64,000 nucleotides of DNA from Streptomyces sp. NBRC 109706 (GCF_000974485.1 NZ_BBOM01000013.1:158673-222672), one strand, 5' to 3'. Positions 22,818-31,427 are shown, counted from the stretch's first letter. Notes: generated by a model from the sequence alone, not told the origin. Numbers and translations are program-made.

Positions 22818-23783
22818 GTGCTGGAAGAGGCAGAGAAGTGGCTGAGCCGCCGGTCCTGGGGCGTCACTGACCGCTCGATGGCGCAACTGCTGCACGCCAA
22901 GCGTGCGGCGGGTGCGGCCGGCAGCATCAGCGTGGTTCTCCCCGCGCTCAACGAGGAGGCCACGGTGGGTGCCATCGTGGAAGCGCTACGGCGCGACCTG
23001 ATGGAGGACGTGCCACTGATCGACGAGCTACTCGTGGTGGACTCCGGGTCCACCGACCGCACCTCGGAGGTGGCCGCCGCGGCGGGCGCCAAGGTCGTCC
23101 ACCGGGACGAGATACTGCCCCGCGTGCCGACCCTCCCGGGCAAGGGCGAGGTCCTGTGGCGGTCGCTGCTGGCGACCACCGGCGAGATCATCTGTTTCGT
23201 CGACGCCGACCTGCGGGACTTCGACTCCCGTTTCGTCTCGGGCACCCTCGGGCCGTTGCTCACCGAGCCCGGCGTGCAGCTGGTCAAGGCCATGTACGAC
23301 CGTCCGCTCGGCGACCAGCCGTCCGGCGCCCGGCAGGGCGGCAGGGTCACCGAGCTGGTCGCCCGACCGCTGCTGAACCTGCACTGGCCGCAGCTGGCCG
23401 GCGTGGTCCAGCCGCTGGGCGGCGAGTACGCGGCCCGCAGATCGCTGCTCGAACGGCTTCCGTTCCCCGTCGGCTACGGCGTGGAGCTGGGGCTGCTGAT
23501 CGACACGCTGAATGTGGCGGGGCTCGACGCGGTGGGCCAGGTCGATGTCGGGGAGCGCAAGCACCGGCATCAGGACGGGCAGGCGCTGGGCCGGATGTCG
23601 GCGGCGATCATGCGCACCGCGCAGTGCCGGCTGCCGGGCACGATGCTGCCCAGCCGGATCGGGCTGACCCAGTTCCAGCGGACCGAGGACGGCGGGTTCG
23701 CGCCCGAGACCCATCCGATCCTGGCCGACGAACGCCCGCCGATGGCCACCATCCCCGAGTACACGGCCCGACAGGCGGCGTAG
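22818..23783 (+). CDS. gpgS: glucosyl-3-phosphoglycerate synthase (GT81)
   Basis: The protein has 321 residues from GTG 22818, chosen because AGGAG lies 8 bases upstream; the ATG at 22788 has none. It opens LEEAEKWLSRRSW and then shows a GT-A fold: ISVVLPALNEEATV, VDSGSTDRT, the metal-binding FVDADLRDF near residue 131, and PLGGEYAARRSLLERLPF. All are hallmarks of GpgS, which transfers glucose from an NDP-glucose to 3-phosphoglycerate. In mycobacteria this starts methylglucose lipopolysaccharide synthesis. Here it sits next to otsA, consistent with compatible-solute or storage-sugar metabolism. Confidence 0.88.
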   Translation: MLEEAEKWLSRRSWGVTDRSMAQLLHAKRAAGAAGSISVVLPALNEEATVGAIVEALRRDLMEDVPLIDELLVVDSGSTDRTSEVAAAAGAKVVHRDEILPRVPTLPGKGEVLWRSLLATTGEIICFVDADLRDFDSRFVSGTLGPLLTEPGVQLVKAMYDRPLGDQPSGARQGGRVTELVARPLLNLHWPQLAGVVQPLGGEYAARRSLLERLPFPVGYGVELGLLIDTLNVAGLDAVGQVDVGERKHRHQDGQALGRMSAAIMRTAQCRLPGTMLPSRIGLTQFQRTEDGGFAPETHPILADERPPMATIPEYTARQAA

Positions 23784-23812
23784 GAACGGGCGCGGCCGCC
23801 CGAGTCCGGCCG

Positions 23813-23858
23813 GCTGTGACGTGGCACACGTTTCCCGTCCGTCACAGCTGGCTAGCCT
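23813..23858 (+). promoter_or_regulatory. inverted repeat and possible -10 before otsA
   Basis: GCTGTGACG (23813-23821) and CGTCACAGC (23840-23848) are perfect inverted 9-base arms separated by 18 bases, followed by TAGCCT (23853-23858), a possible -10 element. Transcription would start some 45 bases before the otsA ATG. The regulator is unknown; the left arm also reads TGTGACGTGGCACA, loosely like a Crp half-site pair. Confidence 0.4.
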
Positions 23859-23909
23859 CCGCGAGAGCCCAGGGCGCGCCCCCATCGTGAGACGAGGACG
23901 GAACCCCCC

Positions 23910-25358
23910 ATGACCGTCGAGCTTCCCGAGTCAGCCGGCCAGGTGCTGGTGGCCTCCAACCGAGGCCCGGTGAGCTATACGCGCTCGGCGGACGGCTCGC
24001 TGACGGCGAAACGCGGCGGCGGTGGCCTGGTGTCCGGCCTCTCCGCGCTGGGCGCCGAGGCGGGCACCTGGGTCTGCGCGGCGCTGAGCGAGGACGACAG
24101 GGCCGCGGCGCGCGCCTTCGCCGGCCGGCCGCCCGCCGCCGACACCGGCGGCCAGTCGGTGCGGATGCTGGATATTCCGGGCGAGACCTTCGAGGCCGCC
24201 TACAACGGCATCGCCAACTCCGTGCTGTGGTTCACCCATCACCTGCTGTACCAGACGCCGCTTGAGCCGATCTTCGACGCCGAGTTCGAGGCGCAGTGGG
24301 AGCACTACCGCGCGTACAACCGCGCGTTCGCCGACGCGCTGGCCGAGGAGGCCGCCGAGGGCGCGGCCGTGCTGGTGCAGGACTACCATCTGGCGCTGGT
24401 CCCCGGGCTGCTCGCCGAGCGGCGGCCGGATCTGCGGATCGGCCATTTCTCGCACACCCCGTGGGCGCCGCCGGAGTTGTTCCGGGTGCTGCCCGACGAG
24501 GTGGCCCGCGAGGTGCTGCTGGGCATCCTGGGCGCCGATCGTGCCGCCTTTCTCACCCGCCGCTGGGCGGACGGCTTCATCGCGTGCTGCGCGGCGCTGC
24601 TGGGGGCGGACGTCACGGCTGACTCCGTCACCCATGAGGGGCGCACCACCCGGATCGGCGTGCACGGTCTGGGCGCCGACGCCGCGTTCCTGCGCGAACG
24701 GGCCTCCCGCCCGGATGTGGACGAGCGGCTGGCCGAACTGCGGGAGCGGGTCGGCCCAGGGCGGTCGACGATCGTCCGGGTGGACCGCACGGAGCTGTCC
24801 AAGAACATCGTGCGCGGCCTGCTGGCGTACCGGCGGCTGCTGGTCGACCACCCGGAGTGGCGTGGCCGGGTCACGCATATCGCGTTCGCCTATCCGTCGC
24901 GCCAGGATCTCGCCCTCTACCGCGCGTACACCGCCGAGGTCTCCCGGGTCGCCGAGGCGATCAACGAGGAGTTCGGGGCGGACGGTTGGGAGCCGGTGAT
25001 CCTTCATGTGAAGGACGATTTCGCGCGTTCCCTGGCGGCGTACCGGTTGGCGGACGTGGCGCTGGTCAACCCGATCAGGGACGGGATGAACCTGGTCGCC
25101 AAGGAGGTCCCGGTGGTCTCCGAGAACGGCTGTGCGCTGGTCCTCTCCCGAGAGGCGGGCGCGGCCGAAGAGCTGGGCGCCGACGCGCTGTTGGTGAACC
25201 CGTACGACATCGCGGGCACGGCCGAGGCGTTGCACCGGGCGCTGTCGCTGGACGCGGCCACGCGGGCCGCGCAGTCCGCGCGCCTCGCGAAAACGGCCAC
25301 GGCGCTGCCGCCCACGGCGTGGTTCCTGGCCCAGCTCACGGCGCTCCGCGAGCGCTGA
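23910..25358 (+). CDS. otsA: trehalose-6-phosphate synthase OtsA
   Basis: The protein has 482 residues, the normal length for GT20 enzymes. It begins with the sugar-nucleotide loop VLVASNRGPVSYT and RGGGGLVSGL. VQDYHLALVPGLL follows near residue 158, SHTPWAPPELFR near 180, VDRTELSKNI near 290 and DGMNLVAKE near 390; these include the residues that hold UDP-glucose and glucose-6-phosphate. It makes trehalose-6-phosphate in the cytoplasm for osmotic and desiccation protection. The phosphatase gene otsB faces it across a repeat array. Confidence 0.95.
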   Translation: MTVELPESAGQVLVASNRGPVSYTRSADGSLTAKRGGGGLVSGLSALGAEAGTWVCAALSEDDRAAARAFAGRPPAADTGGQSVRMLDIPGETFEAAYNGIANSVLWFTHHLLYQTPLEPIFDAEFEAQWEHYRAYNRAFADALAEEAAEGAAVLVQDYHLALVPGLLAERRPDLRIGHFSHTPWAPPELFRVLPDEVAREVLLGILGADRAAFLTRRWADGFIACCAALLGADVTADSVTHEGRTTRIGVHGLGADAAFLRERASRPDVDERLAELRERVGPGRSTIVRVDRTELSKNIVRGLLAYRRLLVDHPEWRGRVTHIAFAYPSRQDLALYRAYTAEVSRVAEAINEEFGADGWEPVILHVKDDFARSLAAYRLADVALVNPIRDGMNLVAKEVPVVSENGCALVLSREAGAAEELGADALLVNPYDIAGTAEALHRALSLDAATRAAQSARLAKTATALPPTAWFLAQLTALRER

Positions 25359-25366
25359 CGGGCTGG

Positions 25367-26200
25367 GGTTTTTCCCCCGCCCACCCGCCCCTTCTTCCGG
25401 CTACGCCGACACCACCCCGGCCGGGGCGGTTTTTCCCCACCCACCCACCCTTTCCAGGGCCCCGTGGGCCAGCCACTGGCCGACCTTCGTCGGCCCGGGG
25501 CCGCAAGGCCCAGCCGGGCCGCGCAGGCCCGGGGGAAACCGGCCCCGCAGGCGCCACGGCGCGGGCCACAGGCCCGACCAGCGGCCCGGCGGCAGCACAC
25601 CCTCCGGCCGGACGCCGGCCCGCCCGAGGCGCACCGCCCCGAGTGGGCGGGCGGGCGAAACCCCGGCCCGCAGGGGCACGGCGCGGGCGCAGGCCCGAGC
25701 AGCGGCCGGGCGACGCCCCGCCCGTAGCGCACCGCGCAGCAAAGGGGCGGGCGGAGAAAGCAAGAGACAGCCCCGCCCGCAGGGCCGATGACTGGGCGCA
25801 CCGCGCCCAAGAAGGGCGGGCGGGTGGGGAGAACCGGCCCCGCAGGGGCACGGCACAGGCCGCAGACCCGACCAGCGGCCCGGCGGCAGCACACCCCCCG
25901 GCCCGGGCGCCGCCCGCCCAAGGCGCACCGCCCCGAGAGGGCGGGCGGGGGAAACCCCGGCCCGCAGGGCCGATGACTGGGCGCACCGGCCCAGAAAGGG
26001 CAGGCGGGTGGGGAGAACCGGCCCCGCAGGGGCACGGCACAGGCCGCAGACCCGACCAACGGCCCGGCGACGCCCCGCCCGTAGCGCACCGCGCCGCAAA
26101 GGGGTGGGCGGGGGAAGAACAGGGGCAGCCCGGCCCTGAGGGCCGGGCCAGGGGGTGGGCCACCCGCCCCGGAAAGAGGGCGGGTGGGTGGGGAAAACCG
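25367..26200. repeat. mosaic GC-rich repeat array between otsA and otsB
   Basis: These ~830 bases hold no credible gene. They consist of about seven mosaic units of 70-130 bases. Exact long matches include a 56-base block (25819-25874 = 26003-26058), a 28-base block (25776-25803 = 25961-25988), a 26-base block at 25577 and 25871, and another at 25711 and 26068. The 184-185-base offsets show a duplicated higher-order unit. The left edge has two GGTTTTTCCCC(C)-type blocks and the right edge has the inverse (GGGGAAAACC), so the array is bounded by inverted ends. Many units carry GCCCC-N-GGGGC hairpins. All six frames are open only because stops are rare. Confidence 0.85.
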
Positions 26201-26206
26201 GCCGGG

Positions 26207-27028
26207 TCAGGGGAGGTGGTCGGCGAGGGTGGTGAGGAGGGCGGCGACGCCTGCCGGTCCTGGGACCGTGAGGTCCGTCGCCTCGGTCAGGGCGGAGACC
26301 TCCGCACTCCCGCTGCAGACGCGCAGCCCCGGCACCCCCTCCGCGGCGAGGGCCGCGACGGCGGCGAAGGCCGGGAGGTCGCCGAGGTCGTCGCCGGCGT
26401 AGAGCAGCGATCCGGCCTTGGTCTCGCGCGCCAGCGCGGTGAGCGCGGCGCCCTTGTCCATGCCGCCGGGGCGCAGTTCAAGGACGAGGCGGCCCGGTTC
26501 GACGGTCAGCTCATGGCGGGCGGCCAGCTCGTCCAGGGGGGCGCGCAGCGCCTCGTACGCGCCCGGGGGGTCGGCGGCGCGCCGGGTGTGGACGGCGAGC
26601 GCGTTGCCCTTGTCCTCGATGAACGCGCCGCTCGCGGCGACCAGTTGCGGCAGTTCGGCGCGGGCGGCGGCGACGCCGGGGTGCGGTGGTGGGGTGTGCA
26701 GCCGGCCGGTGGCCGCGTCCCAGCGTTCCGCGCCGTACGCGCCGAGGACGATCAGTCCGCTCAGCTCGGGGTGGTCGGCGAAGCCGCCGAGGCGGACGGC
26801 CACCTCGGCGGGCCGCCCCGTGACCACGGCGAGGACGGCGACCCGGCCGGCGAGCCGGGCGAGCGCGGGGAGGGCGTCGGGGTGGGCCCTGGCCTGTTCG
26901 GGGTCGGCGACGATGGGGGCCAGGGTGCCGTCGAAGTCACAGGCGATCAGTGCGGAGGAGGGCCGGTCGAGCAGCGCGGCGAGCCCGGCGCGGCCGGATT
27001 CCGTGGCGGGAACGGGAAGTGTGCCCAT
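26207..27028 (-). CDS. otsB: trehalose-6-phosphate phosphatase OtsB
   Basis: The protein has 273 residues from the ATG at 27028 (AAGG 8 bases upstream); an ATG two codons earlier is too close to any ribosome site. It is a HAD-fold enzyme with nucleophile motif I ACDFDGTLAPI near residue 30. Motif II is the threonine in VVTGRP near 71, then GAYGAE, EDKGNALAVH, and the final GDDLGDLPAF acidic motif near 217. It removes phosphate from trehalose-6-phosphate made by OtsA. The gene is convergent with otsA and directly follows a DUF3263 gene on the same strand. Confidence 0.93.
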   Translation of the reverse strand: MGTLPVPATESGRAGLAALLDRPSSALIACDFDGTLAPIVADPEQARAHPDALPALARLAGRVAVLAVVTGRPAEVAVRLGGFADHPELSGLIVLGAYGAERWDAATGRLHTPPPHPGVAAARAELPQLVAASGAFIEDKGNALAVHTRRAADPPGAYEALRAPLDELAARHELTVEPGRLVLELRPGGMDKGAALTALARETKAGSLLYAGDDLGDLPAFAAVAALAAEGVPGLRVCSGSAEVSALTEATDLTVPGPAGVAALLTTLADHLP

Positions 27029-27038
27029 GTACATGACC

Positions 27039-27299
27039 TTACCGTCGTGCTCGCTTGGCGTCGCGACGGCGTCGCAGTCGGTTGATCGTCACCGGATCGT
27101 GGGCCAGCGCCCGGGGATCGTCCAACAGGGCGTTCAGCAGCTGGTAGTAGCGGGTCGGCGAGATGCCGAGCCGTTCGCGTATCGCGCGCTCCTTCGCGCC
27201 GGGGCCCGGCCAGGAGTCGCGCTCGACCGCGAGGACCGCGCGGTCCCGTTCGGCGAGATCACCCGCCCCGTCTCCCGGTCTGTCCGATTCCTCACTCAT
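27039..27299 (-). CDS. DUF3263 small DNA-binding-like protein
   Basis: The protein has 86 residues with an acidic head and then the DUF3263 core (ERDRAVLAVERDSW, KERAIRERLGISPTRYYQLL), which reads like a helix-turn-helix, and a very basic tail (INRLRRRRDAKRARR). It is conserved next to the trehalose genes in actinobacteria; the role is unknown, though DNA binding is likely from charge and helix pattern. The stop lies about 10 bases before the otsB start, so the two form an operon. Confidence 0.85.
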   Translation of the reverse strand: MSEESDRPGDGAGDLAERDRAVLAVERDSWPGPGAKERAIRERLGISPTRYYQLLNALLDDPRALAHDPVTINRLRRRRDAKRARR

Positions 27300-27350
27300 C
27301 CGGGCATGTTAACCAGGGGGACCGACAGCGGCGCCCCCGTCGACGACAAC

Positions 27351-27377
27351 GACGAGACCGACGAGACCGACGAGACC
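27351..27377. repeat. three tandem copies of a 9-base unit
   Basis: GACGAGACC is repeated three times exactly, preceded by a partial copy and followed by a GATGAAAGG variant, directly before the ribosome site (GGGAGGAG) of the SIS gene at 27398. Copy number may vary between strains. Confidence 0.6.
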
Positions 27378-27397
27378 GATGAAAGGGAGGAGTCAGG

Positions 27398-28321
27398 ATG
27401 CCGTTCGACAGCAGCCTCACCGCCGCCGAGATCGCCGCCCAGCCCGACGCCTGGCGGCGGGCCGCCGAGGCGGCGCTGGCCGCGCCCGACGGGGCGTTGC
27501 CGCGTCCCGGGGAGCGGGTGGCGGTGACGGGCTGCGGCACTTCGTGGTTCATGGCGTTGGCCTATGCCGCGCTGCGCGAGGCGGCCGGGCAGGGGGAGAC
27601 GGACGCGTTCCCGGCGTCCGCGTTCCCGGTGTCCCGGACGTACGAGCGGGTGGTGGCGATCTCGCGTTCCGGTACCACGACCGAGGTGGCGCGGCTGTTG
27701 ACGGCGGTGCGGGCCGCGCGGCCGGACGTTCCGGTGCTGGCGTTGACGGCGGACGGTGCCACGCCGGTCGGTCAAGCCGCCACGCATACCGTGGTGTTGG
27801 ACTGGGCGGACGAGCGGTCGGTGGTGCAGACGGTGTTCGCGACCACGGCGTTGGCGTTTCTGCGGGCCGCTTTGGAGCCGGCCGGCAGCGGTCTGCCGCC
27901 GGTGGTCGACGCGGCGCTGGACGCCGAGTCGGCGTTGGGGCGGCCGTTGCCCGATTCGGCGCTGGCGGCCGGGCAGTGGACGTTTCTCGGCAGTGGTTGG
28001 ACCTATGGTCTGGCGTTGGAGGCGGCGCTCAAGTTGCGTGAGGCGGCCGGGGGTTGGACGGAGGCGTATCCGTCGATGGAGTACCGGCACGGGCCGATCG
28101 CGATCGCCGGGCGGGGTCGGGTGGTGTGGCTGTTCGACGCGGCCCCGGAGGGGGTGTCGGAGCGGGTGCGGTCCGCGGGTGGCTCGTTGCTCGGCCCGGC
28201 GGAGGGGGATCCGTTGGCCGGTCTGGTGCTGGCGCAGCGGCTCGCGGTGGCGGTGGCCGAGGCGCGTGGGCTCGATCCGGATCGGCCGCGCGGGCTCACT
28301 CGTTCGGTGATCTTGCGTTAG
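27398..28321 (+). CDS. double-SIS sugar-phosphate isomerase/deaminase (AgaS/GlmS-C-like)
   Basis: The protein has 307 residues with two SIS domains. The first has VAVTGCGTSWFMAL near residue 44 and VVAISRSGTTTEV near 87. The second has WTFLGSGWTYGLALEAALKL near 190 and EYRHGPIAIAG near 225. The layout is that of the isomerase half of GlmS and of AgaS, which deaminate or isomerise amino-sugar phosphates. It lies just before the nagK-nagA-aldolase operon, on the same strand, so it likely turns GlcN-6-phosphate or GalN-6-phosphate into a ketose phosphate. The exact substrate is not readable from the sequence. Confidence 0.85.
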   Translation: MPFDSSLTAAEIAAQPDAWRRAAEAALAAPDGALPRPGERVAVTGCGTSWFMALAYAALREAAGQGETDAFPASAFPVSRTYERVVAISRSGTTTEVARLLTAVRAARPDVPVLALTADGATPVGQAATHTVVLDWADERSVVQTVFATTALAFLRAALEPAGSGLPPVVDAALDAESALGRPLPDSALAAGQWTFLGSGWTYGLALEAALKLREAAGGWTEAYPSMEYRHGPIAIAGRGRVVWLFDAAPEGVSERVRSAGGSLLGPAEGDPLAGLVLAQRLAVAVAEARGLDPDRPRGLTRSVILR

Positions 28322-28335
28322 TGGACTAGACCTCT
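28320..28335. promoter_or_regulatory. DasR box (dre) before nagK
   Basis: AGTGGACTAGACCTCT matches the dre consensus (A(C/G)TGGTCTAGACCA(C/G)T) at 14 of 16 positions, keeping the CTAGACC centre. It begins at the last base of the SIS gene and lies 28 bases before the nagK start. DasR, a GntR-type regulator released by GlcN-6-phosphate, would repress nagK-nagA-aldolase in the absence of amino sugar. Confidence 0.8.
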
Positions 28336-28363
28336 TCCCCTCTTCCGGGCGAGACTTGCGCGT

Positions 28364-29326
28364 GTGAGTCTCCAGGAGCAGCAAGCGAACTATGTGATCG
28401 CCCTCGATATCGGGGGCACCACGCTCAAGGCCGCGTTGACCGATCCCGACAACGAGCCGCTGTTCCGCGCGCGCCGCGACACGGCGACCGGCGGGCCTGA
28501 GGCGGTGGTGGCCGGGATCCTGGACTTCGCCGCCGAGTTGGCCGAGGAGGGCCGCGCCCGGTGCGGCGGCCCTCCGGTGGCCGTGGGCCTGGCGGTGCCG
28601 GGCGTGGTGGACGAGGCCGCCGGCCTGGCGAGTTACAGCGCCAACCTGGGCTGGCGCGATGTGCCGTTGGCCCGGCTGGTGTCGGAACGGCTCGGCGGGG
28701 TCCCGGTGGCGCTGACCCACGATGTGCGGGCCGGTGGCCTGGCCGAGGGACGGCTGGGCGCCGGGGCCGGCGTCGGCCGTTTCTTCTTTGTGGCGCTCGG
28801 TACCGGGATCGCCGGGGCCATCGGCGTCGGCGGCCGGATGGAGCCGGGGGCGCACGGGGGCGCGGGCGAGATCGGGCATGTGGTCGTGCGCCCCGGTGGC
28901 CCGCGCTGCGGCTGCGGTGGCCATGGCTGTCTGGAGACGCTGGCGTCCGCCTCGGCCGTCGGCCGGGCCTGGGCCGAGGCGTCGGGGGCGGCGGGCGCCA
29001 GCGCGGCGGACGCGGCCAGGGCGGTGGCCGCAGGGGACGGGCGGGCCCTGGCCGTCTGGCGTGACGCCGTGGAGGCGTTGGCCGACGGCCTGCTGGTCGC
29101 CGTCAACCTGCTGGACCCGGAGGTGGTGATCGTGGGCGGCGGTCTCGGCGAGGCCGGCGAGATCCTGCTCGATCCGCTCCGTTCCGCGCTGGCCGCCAAG
29201 GCCACCTTCCAACGACTTCCCGCCGTGGTGCCCGCCGCGCTCGGGGAGGCCGCCGGGCGCCTCGGCGCCGGCCTGCTCGCCTGGGACCACAGTCAACTCC
29301 CCCACACCGCGGAGGTTTCCCCGTGA
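28364..29326 (+). CDS. nagK: ROK-family N-acetylglucosamine kinase
   Basis: The protein has 320 residues from a GTG start. ROK features: ALDIGGTTLKAAL near residue 13 (ATP phosphate loop), the GTGIAGAIGVGG segment, AGEIGHVVV near 170, and the zinc motif CGCGGHGCLE near 185. It phosphorylates GlcNAc (or a related N-acetyl sugar) at O6 using ATP. It is followed by nagA with a 4-base overlap and preceded by a dre site, the same order as the nagK-nagA pair in other streptomycetes. Confidence 0.88.
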   Translation: MSLQEQQANYVIALDIGGTTLKAALTDPDNEPLFRARRDTATGGPEAVVAGILDFAAELAEEGRARCGGPPVAVGLAVPGVVDEAAGLASYSANLGWRDVPLARLVSERLGGVPVALTHDVRAGGLAEGRLGAGAGVGRFFFVALGTGIAGAIGVGGRMEPGAHGGAGEIGHVVVRPGGPRCGCGGHGCLETLASASAVGRAWAEASGAAGASAADAARAVAAGDGRALAVWRDAVEALADGLLVAVNLLDPEVVIVGGGLGEAGEILLDPLRSALAAKATFQRLPAVVPAALGEAAGRLGAGLLAWDHSQLPHTAEVSP

Positions 29327-30540
29327 CCCGTATCGCCGACCAGCCGGCCGACAACACCTCGGACACCAGGGCCCTGGTGCTCGCCGGCGCCAGAGTGGTG
29401 ACCCCGGACGGGGTGTGGGACGGGGCCTCGGTCACCGTCGAGCGCGGGCGGATCGCCGAGGTCCGCCCGGCGCCCGGCGATCCGGGGGCCCCGGAGGAGC
29501 ACGGCGCGGTCGATCTGTCGGGGCACTGGCTGGTGCCCGGGTTCGTCGATCTCCATGTGCACGGCGGCGGCGGCGCCTCGTTCTCGGCCGGCACGGCGGA
29601 GGAGGCGCTGCGGGTGGTCGCGACCCATCGGGCGCACGGCAGCACCACCCTGGTCGCTTCCACGGTGACCGGCGCGCTGGACGATCTGGCGGCGCAGGCG
29701 GGGGCGTTGTCGGAGCTGGTGGAGCAGGGCGATCTGGCCGGGCTGCACTTCGAGGGCCCGTTCATCGCCGAGAACCGCTGTGGCGCGCACGATCCCACGT
29801 TGCTGCGGGATCCGGATCCGGCGGATGTGCGCAAGCTGGTCGAAGCGGCCAGGGGCACGGCGCGGATGGTGACCCTGGCGCCCGAGCGGCCCGGCGGTCT
29901 CGACTCGGTGCGGCTGCTGCGCGACCTCGGGGTGATCGCGGCCGTCGGCCATACCGACGCCTCGTACGAGGTGACGCGGCGGGCCGTCGACGCCGGCGCC
30001 ACGGTGGCCACCCATCTGTTCAACGCGATGCCGCAGCTGGCCCATCGGGCGCCGGGGCCGATCGCCGCGCTGCTGGAGGACGAACGGGTCACCGTCGAGC
30101 TGATCAACGACGGCACCCATCTGCACCCGTCCGTACTGGCGTTGGCGTTCCGTTCCGCGGGCGCCGACCGGGTGGCGCTGATCACCGACGCGATGGGCGC
30201 GGCCGGGATGGGCGACGGCAGTTACCCGTTGGGTCCGCTGCGGGTGGAGGTGCTCGACGGGGTGGCGCGGATCACGGACGCCGGCACGCCGCCGGGCACC
30301 GGCGCCATCGCCGGCTCCACGCTGACCCTGGACCGGGCCTTCCAGCGGTCGGTGACGGTGGACGGGCTGCCCGTCGCCGAGGTGTCGCGGTCGCTGTCCG
30401 GCACGCCGGCGAGGCTGCTCGGGGTGGCCGACCGGGTGGGGTCGATCAAGGCGGGCAAGGACGCCGATCTGGTGGTGCTGGACGCCGACTTCGAGCTGGT
30501 CGGGGTGGTCCGCAAGGGCGAGTGGGTGGTGCGGCCGTGA
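29323..30540 (+). CDS. nagA: N-acetylglucosamine-6-phosphate deacetylase
   Basis: The protein has 405 residues; the GTG start overlaps the nagK stop (GTGA). It is an amidohydrolase with FVDLHVHGGGG near residue 77, LHFEGPFIAENRCGAHDP near 144 (metal-binding Glu), and AAVGHTDASYE near 207. THLFNAMPQL follows near 228, INDGTHLHP, and the catalytic Asp in ITDAMGAAG near 288. It removes the acetyl group from GlcNAc-6-phosphate, joining chitin and cell-wall sugar use to central metabolism. MurQ at 7262 makes its substrate from MurNAc-6-phosphate. Confidence 0.93.
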   Translation: MTRIADQPADNTSDTRALVLAGARVVTPDGVWDGASVTVERGRIAEVRPAPGDPGAPEEHGAVDLSGHWLVPGFVDLHVHGGGGASFSAGTAEEALRVVATHRAHGSTTLVASTVTGALDDLAAQAGALSELVEQGDLAGLHFEGPFIAENRCGAHDPTLLRDPDPADVRKLVEAARGTARMVTLAPERPGGLDSVRLLRDLGVIAAVGHTDASYEVTRRAVDAGATVATHLFNAMPQLAHRAPGPIAALLEDERVTVELINDGTHLHPSVLALAFRSAGADRVALITDAMGAAGMGDGSYPLGPLRVEVLDGVARITDAGTPPGTGAIAGSTLTLDRAFQRSVTVDGLPVAEVSRSLSGTPARLLGVADRVGSIKAGKDADLVVLDADFELVGVVRKGEWVVRP

Positions 30541-31427
30541 CGCTCGCCGGCTGCCGGGAGCTGTTGGCCGACGCGCGGCGCCGGGGCGCCGCGCTGGCCG
30601 CGTTCAACGTGATCACGTTGGAGCACGCGCAGGCGGTGGCGGCCGGGGCGGCGCGGGTCGGGGCGCCGGCGGTGCTCCAGCTGTCGCAGAACGCCGTGGC
30701 CCACCACGGCGGCCGGCTGGCCCCGCTGGCCGCCGCGCTGCGGGCGGTGGCGGCGGAGGCGCCCACCGCGCTGGCGCTGCATCTGGATCATCTGGACGAG
30801 GGACCGCTGGGCCGGGCGCTGCTGCGGGCGGCGCCCGAGGCCGGGTTCGGCTCGGTGATGTTCGACGGCTCGCGGCTGCCGGCGGCGGAGAACGTCGCGG
30901 CCACGGCGGCGACGGTGCGTTTCGGGCGGGAGCACGGGCTGCTGGTCGAGGCCGAGTTGGGCCGGATCGGCGGCAAGCCGGGCGACGCGCACCGCCCCGG
31001 GGTGCGCACCGATCCGGTCGAGGCGGCGGAGTTCGTGCGGGCCACCGGCGTGGACGCGCTGGCGGTGGCGGTGGGCAGCAGTCATGCGATGACCGAGCGG
31101 GACGCCCGGCTCGACCATCGGCTGATCGCGAGGTTACGCGGCTCGGTGGCGGTGCCGCTGGTGCTGCACGGCTCCTCAGGGGTGCCGGACGACGAACTGC
31201 GGCGGGCGATAGGCGCCGGCATGACCAAGGTCAACATCGGCACGGCGCTGAACATCGCGCTGACCGCCGCCGTCAGAAAACGACTGACGGCCGACACCGC
31301 GCTGGTCGACCCGCGCCCCTATCTGACCGAGGGACGCGAGGCCATGACGGCGACGGTGGCCCGGCTGCTGACGGTGCTGGGGCAGGCCCCGCCGGCCGCC
31401 GGATCGGCTACAGCTGCTCGTCCGTGA
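30537..31427 (+). CDS. class II ketose-1,6-bisphosphate aldolase (KbaY/GatY/Fba-like)
   Basis: The protein has 296 residues; the GTG start overlaps the nagA stop (GTGA). Class II aldolase features: AFNVITLEHAQAV near residue 22, LHLDHLDEG near 80 (zinc-binding His and acidic catalytic residue), EAELGRIGG near 140, VLHGSSGVPDDEL near 205 (second His), and VNIGTALNIAL near 233. By family it splits tagatose- or fructose-1,6-bisphosphate. Coupling to nagA and closeness to a SIS isomerase resemble the GalNAc/GalN (aga) pathway, but no tagatose-6-phosphate kinase gene is adjacent. Confidence 0.88.
   Translation: MTLAGCRELLADARRRGAALAAFNVITLEHAQAVAAGAARVGAPAVLQLSQNAVAHHGGRLAPLAAALRAVAAEAPTALALHLDHLDEGPLGRALLRAAPEAGFGSVMFDGSRLPAAENVAATAATVRFGREHGLLVEAELGRIGGKPGDAHRPGVRTDPVEAAEFVRATGVDALAVAVGSSHAMTERDARLDHRLIARLRGSVAVPLVLHGSSGVPDDELRRAIGAGMTKVNIGTALNIALTAAVRKRLTADTALVDPRPYLTEGREAMTATVARLLTVLGQAPPAAGSATAARP

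Noticed and set aside
25367..26200. CRISPR array
   Set aside because: Repeats are of unequal length, contain internal homology, lack uniform spacers and have no cas genes nearby.
24857..27085. 742-codon open frame across the otsA end, the repeat array and otsB
   Set aside because: It is open because the array and the antisense of otsB have few stops; the product is Arg/Pro/Gly repeat with no ribosome site, and otsA and otsB are certain on their own frames.
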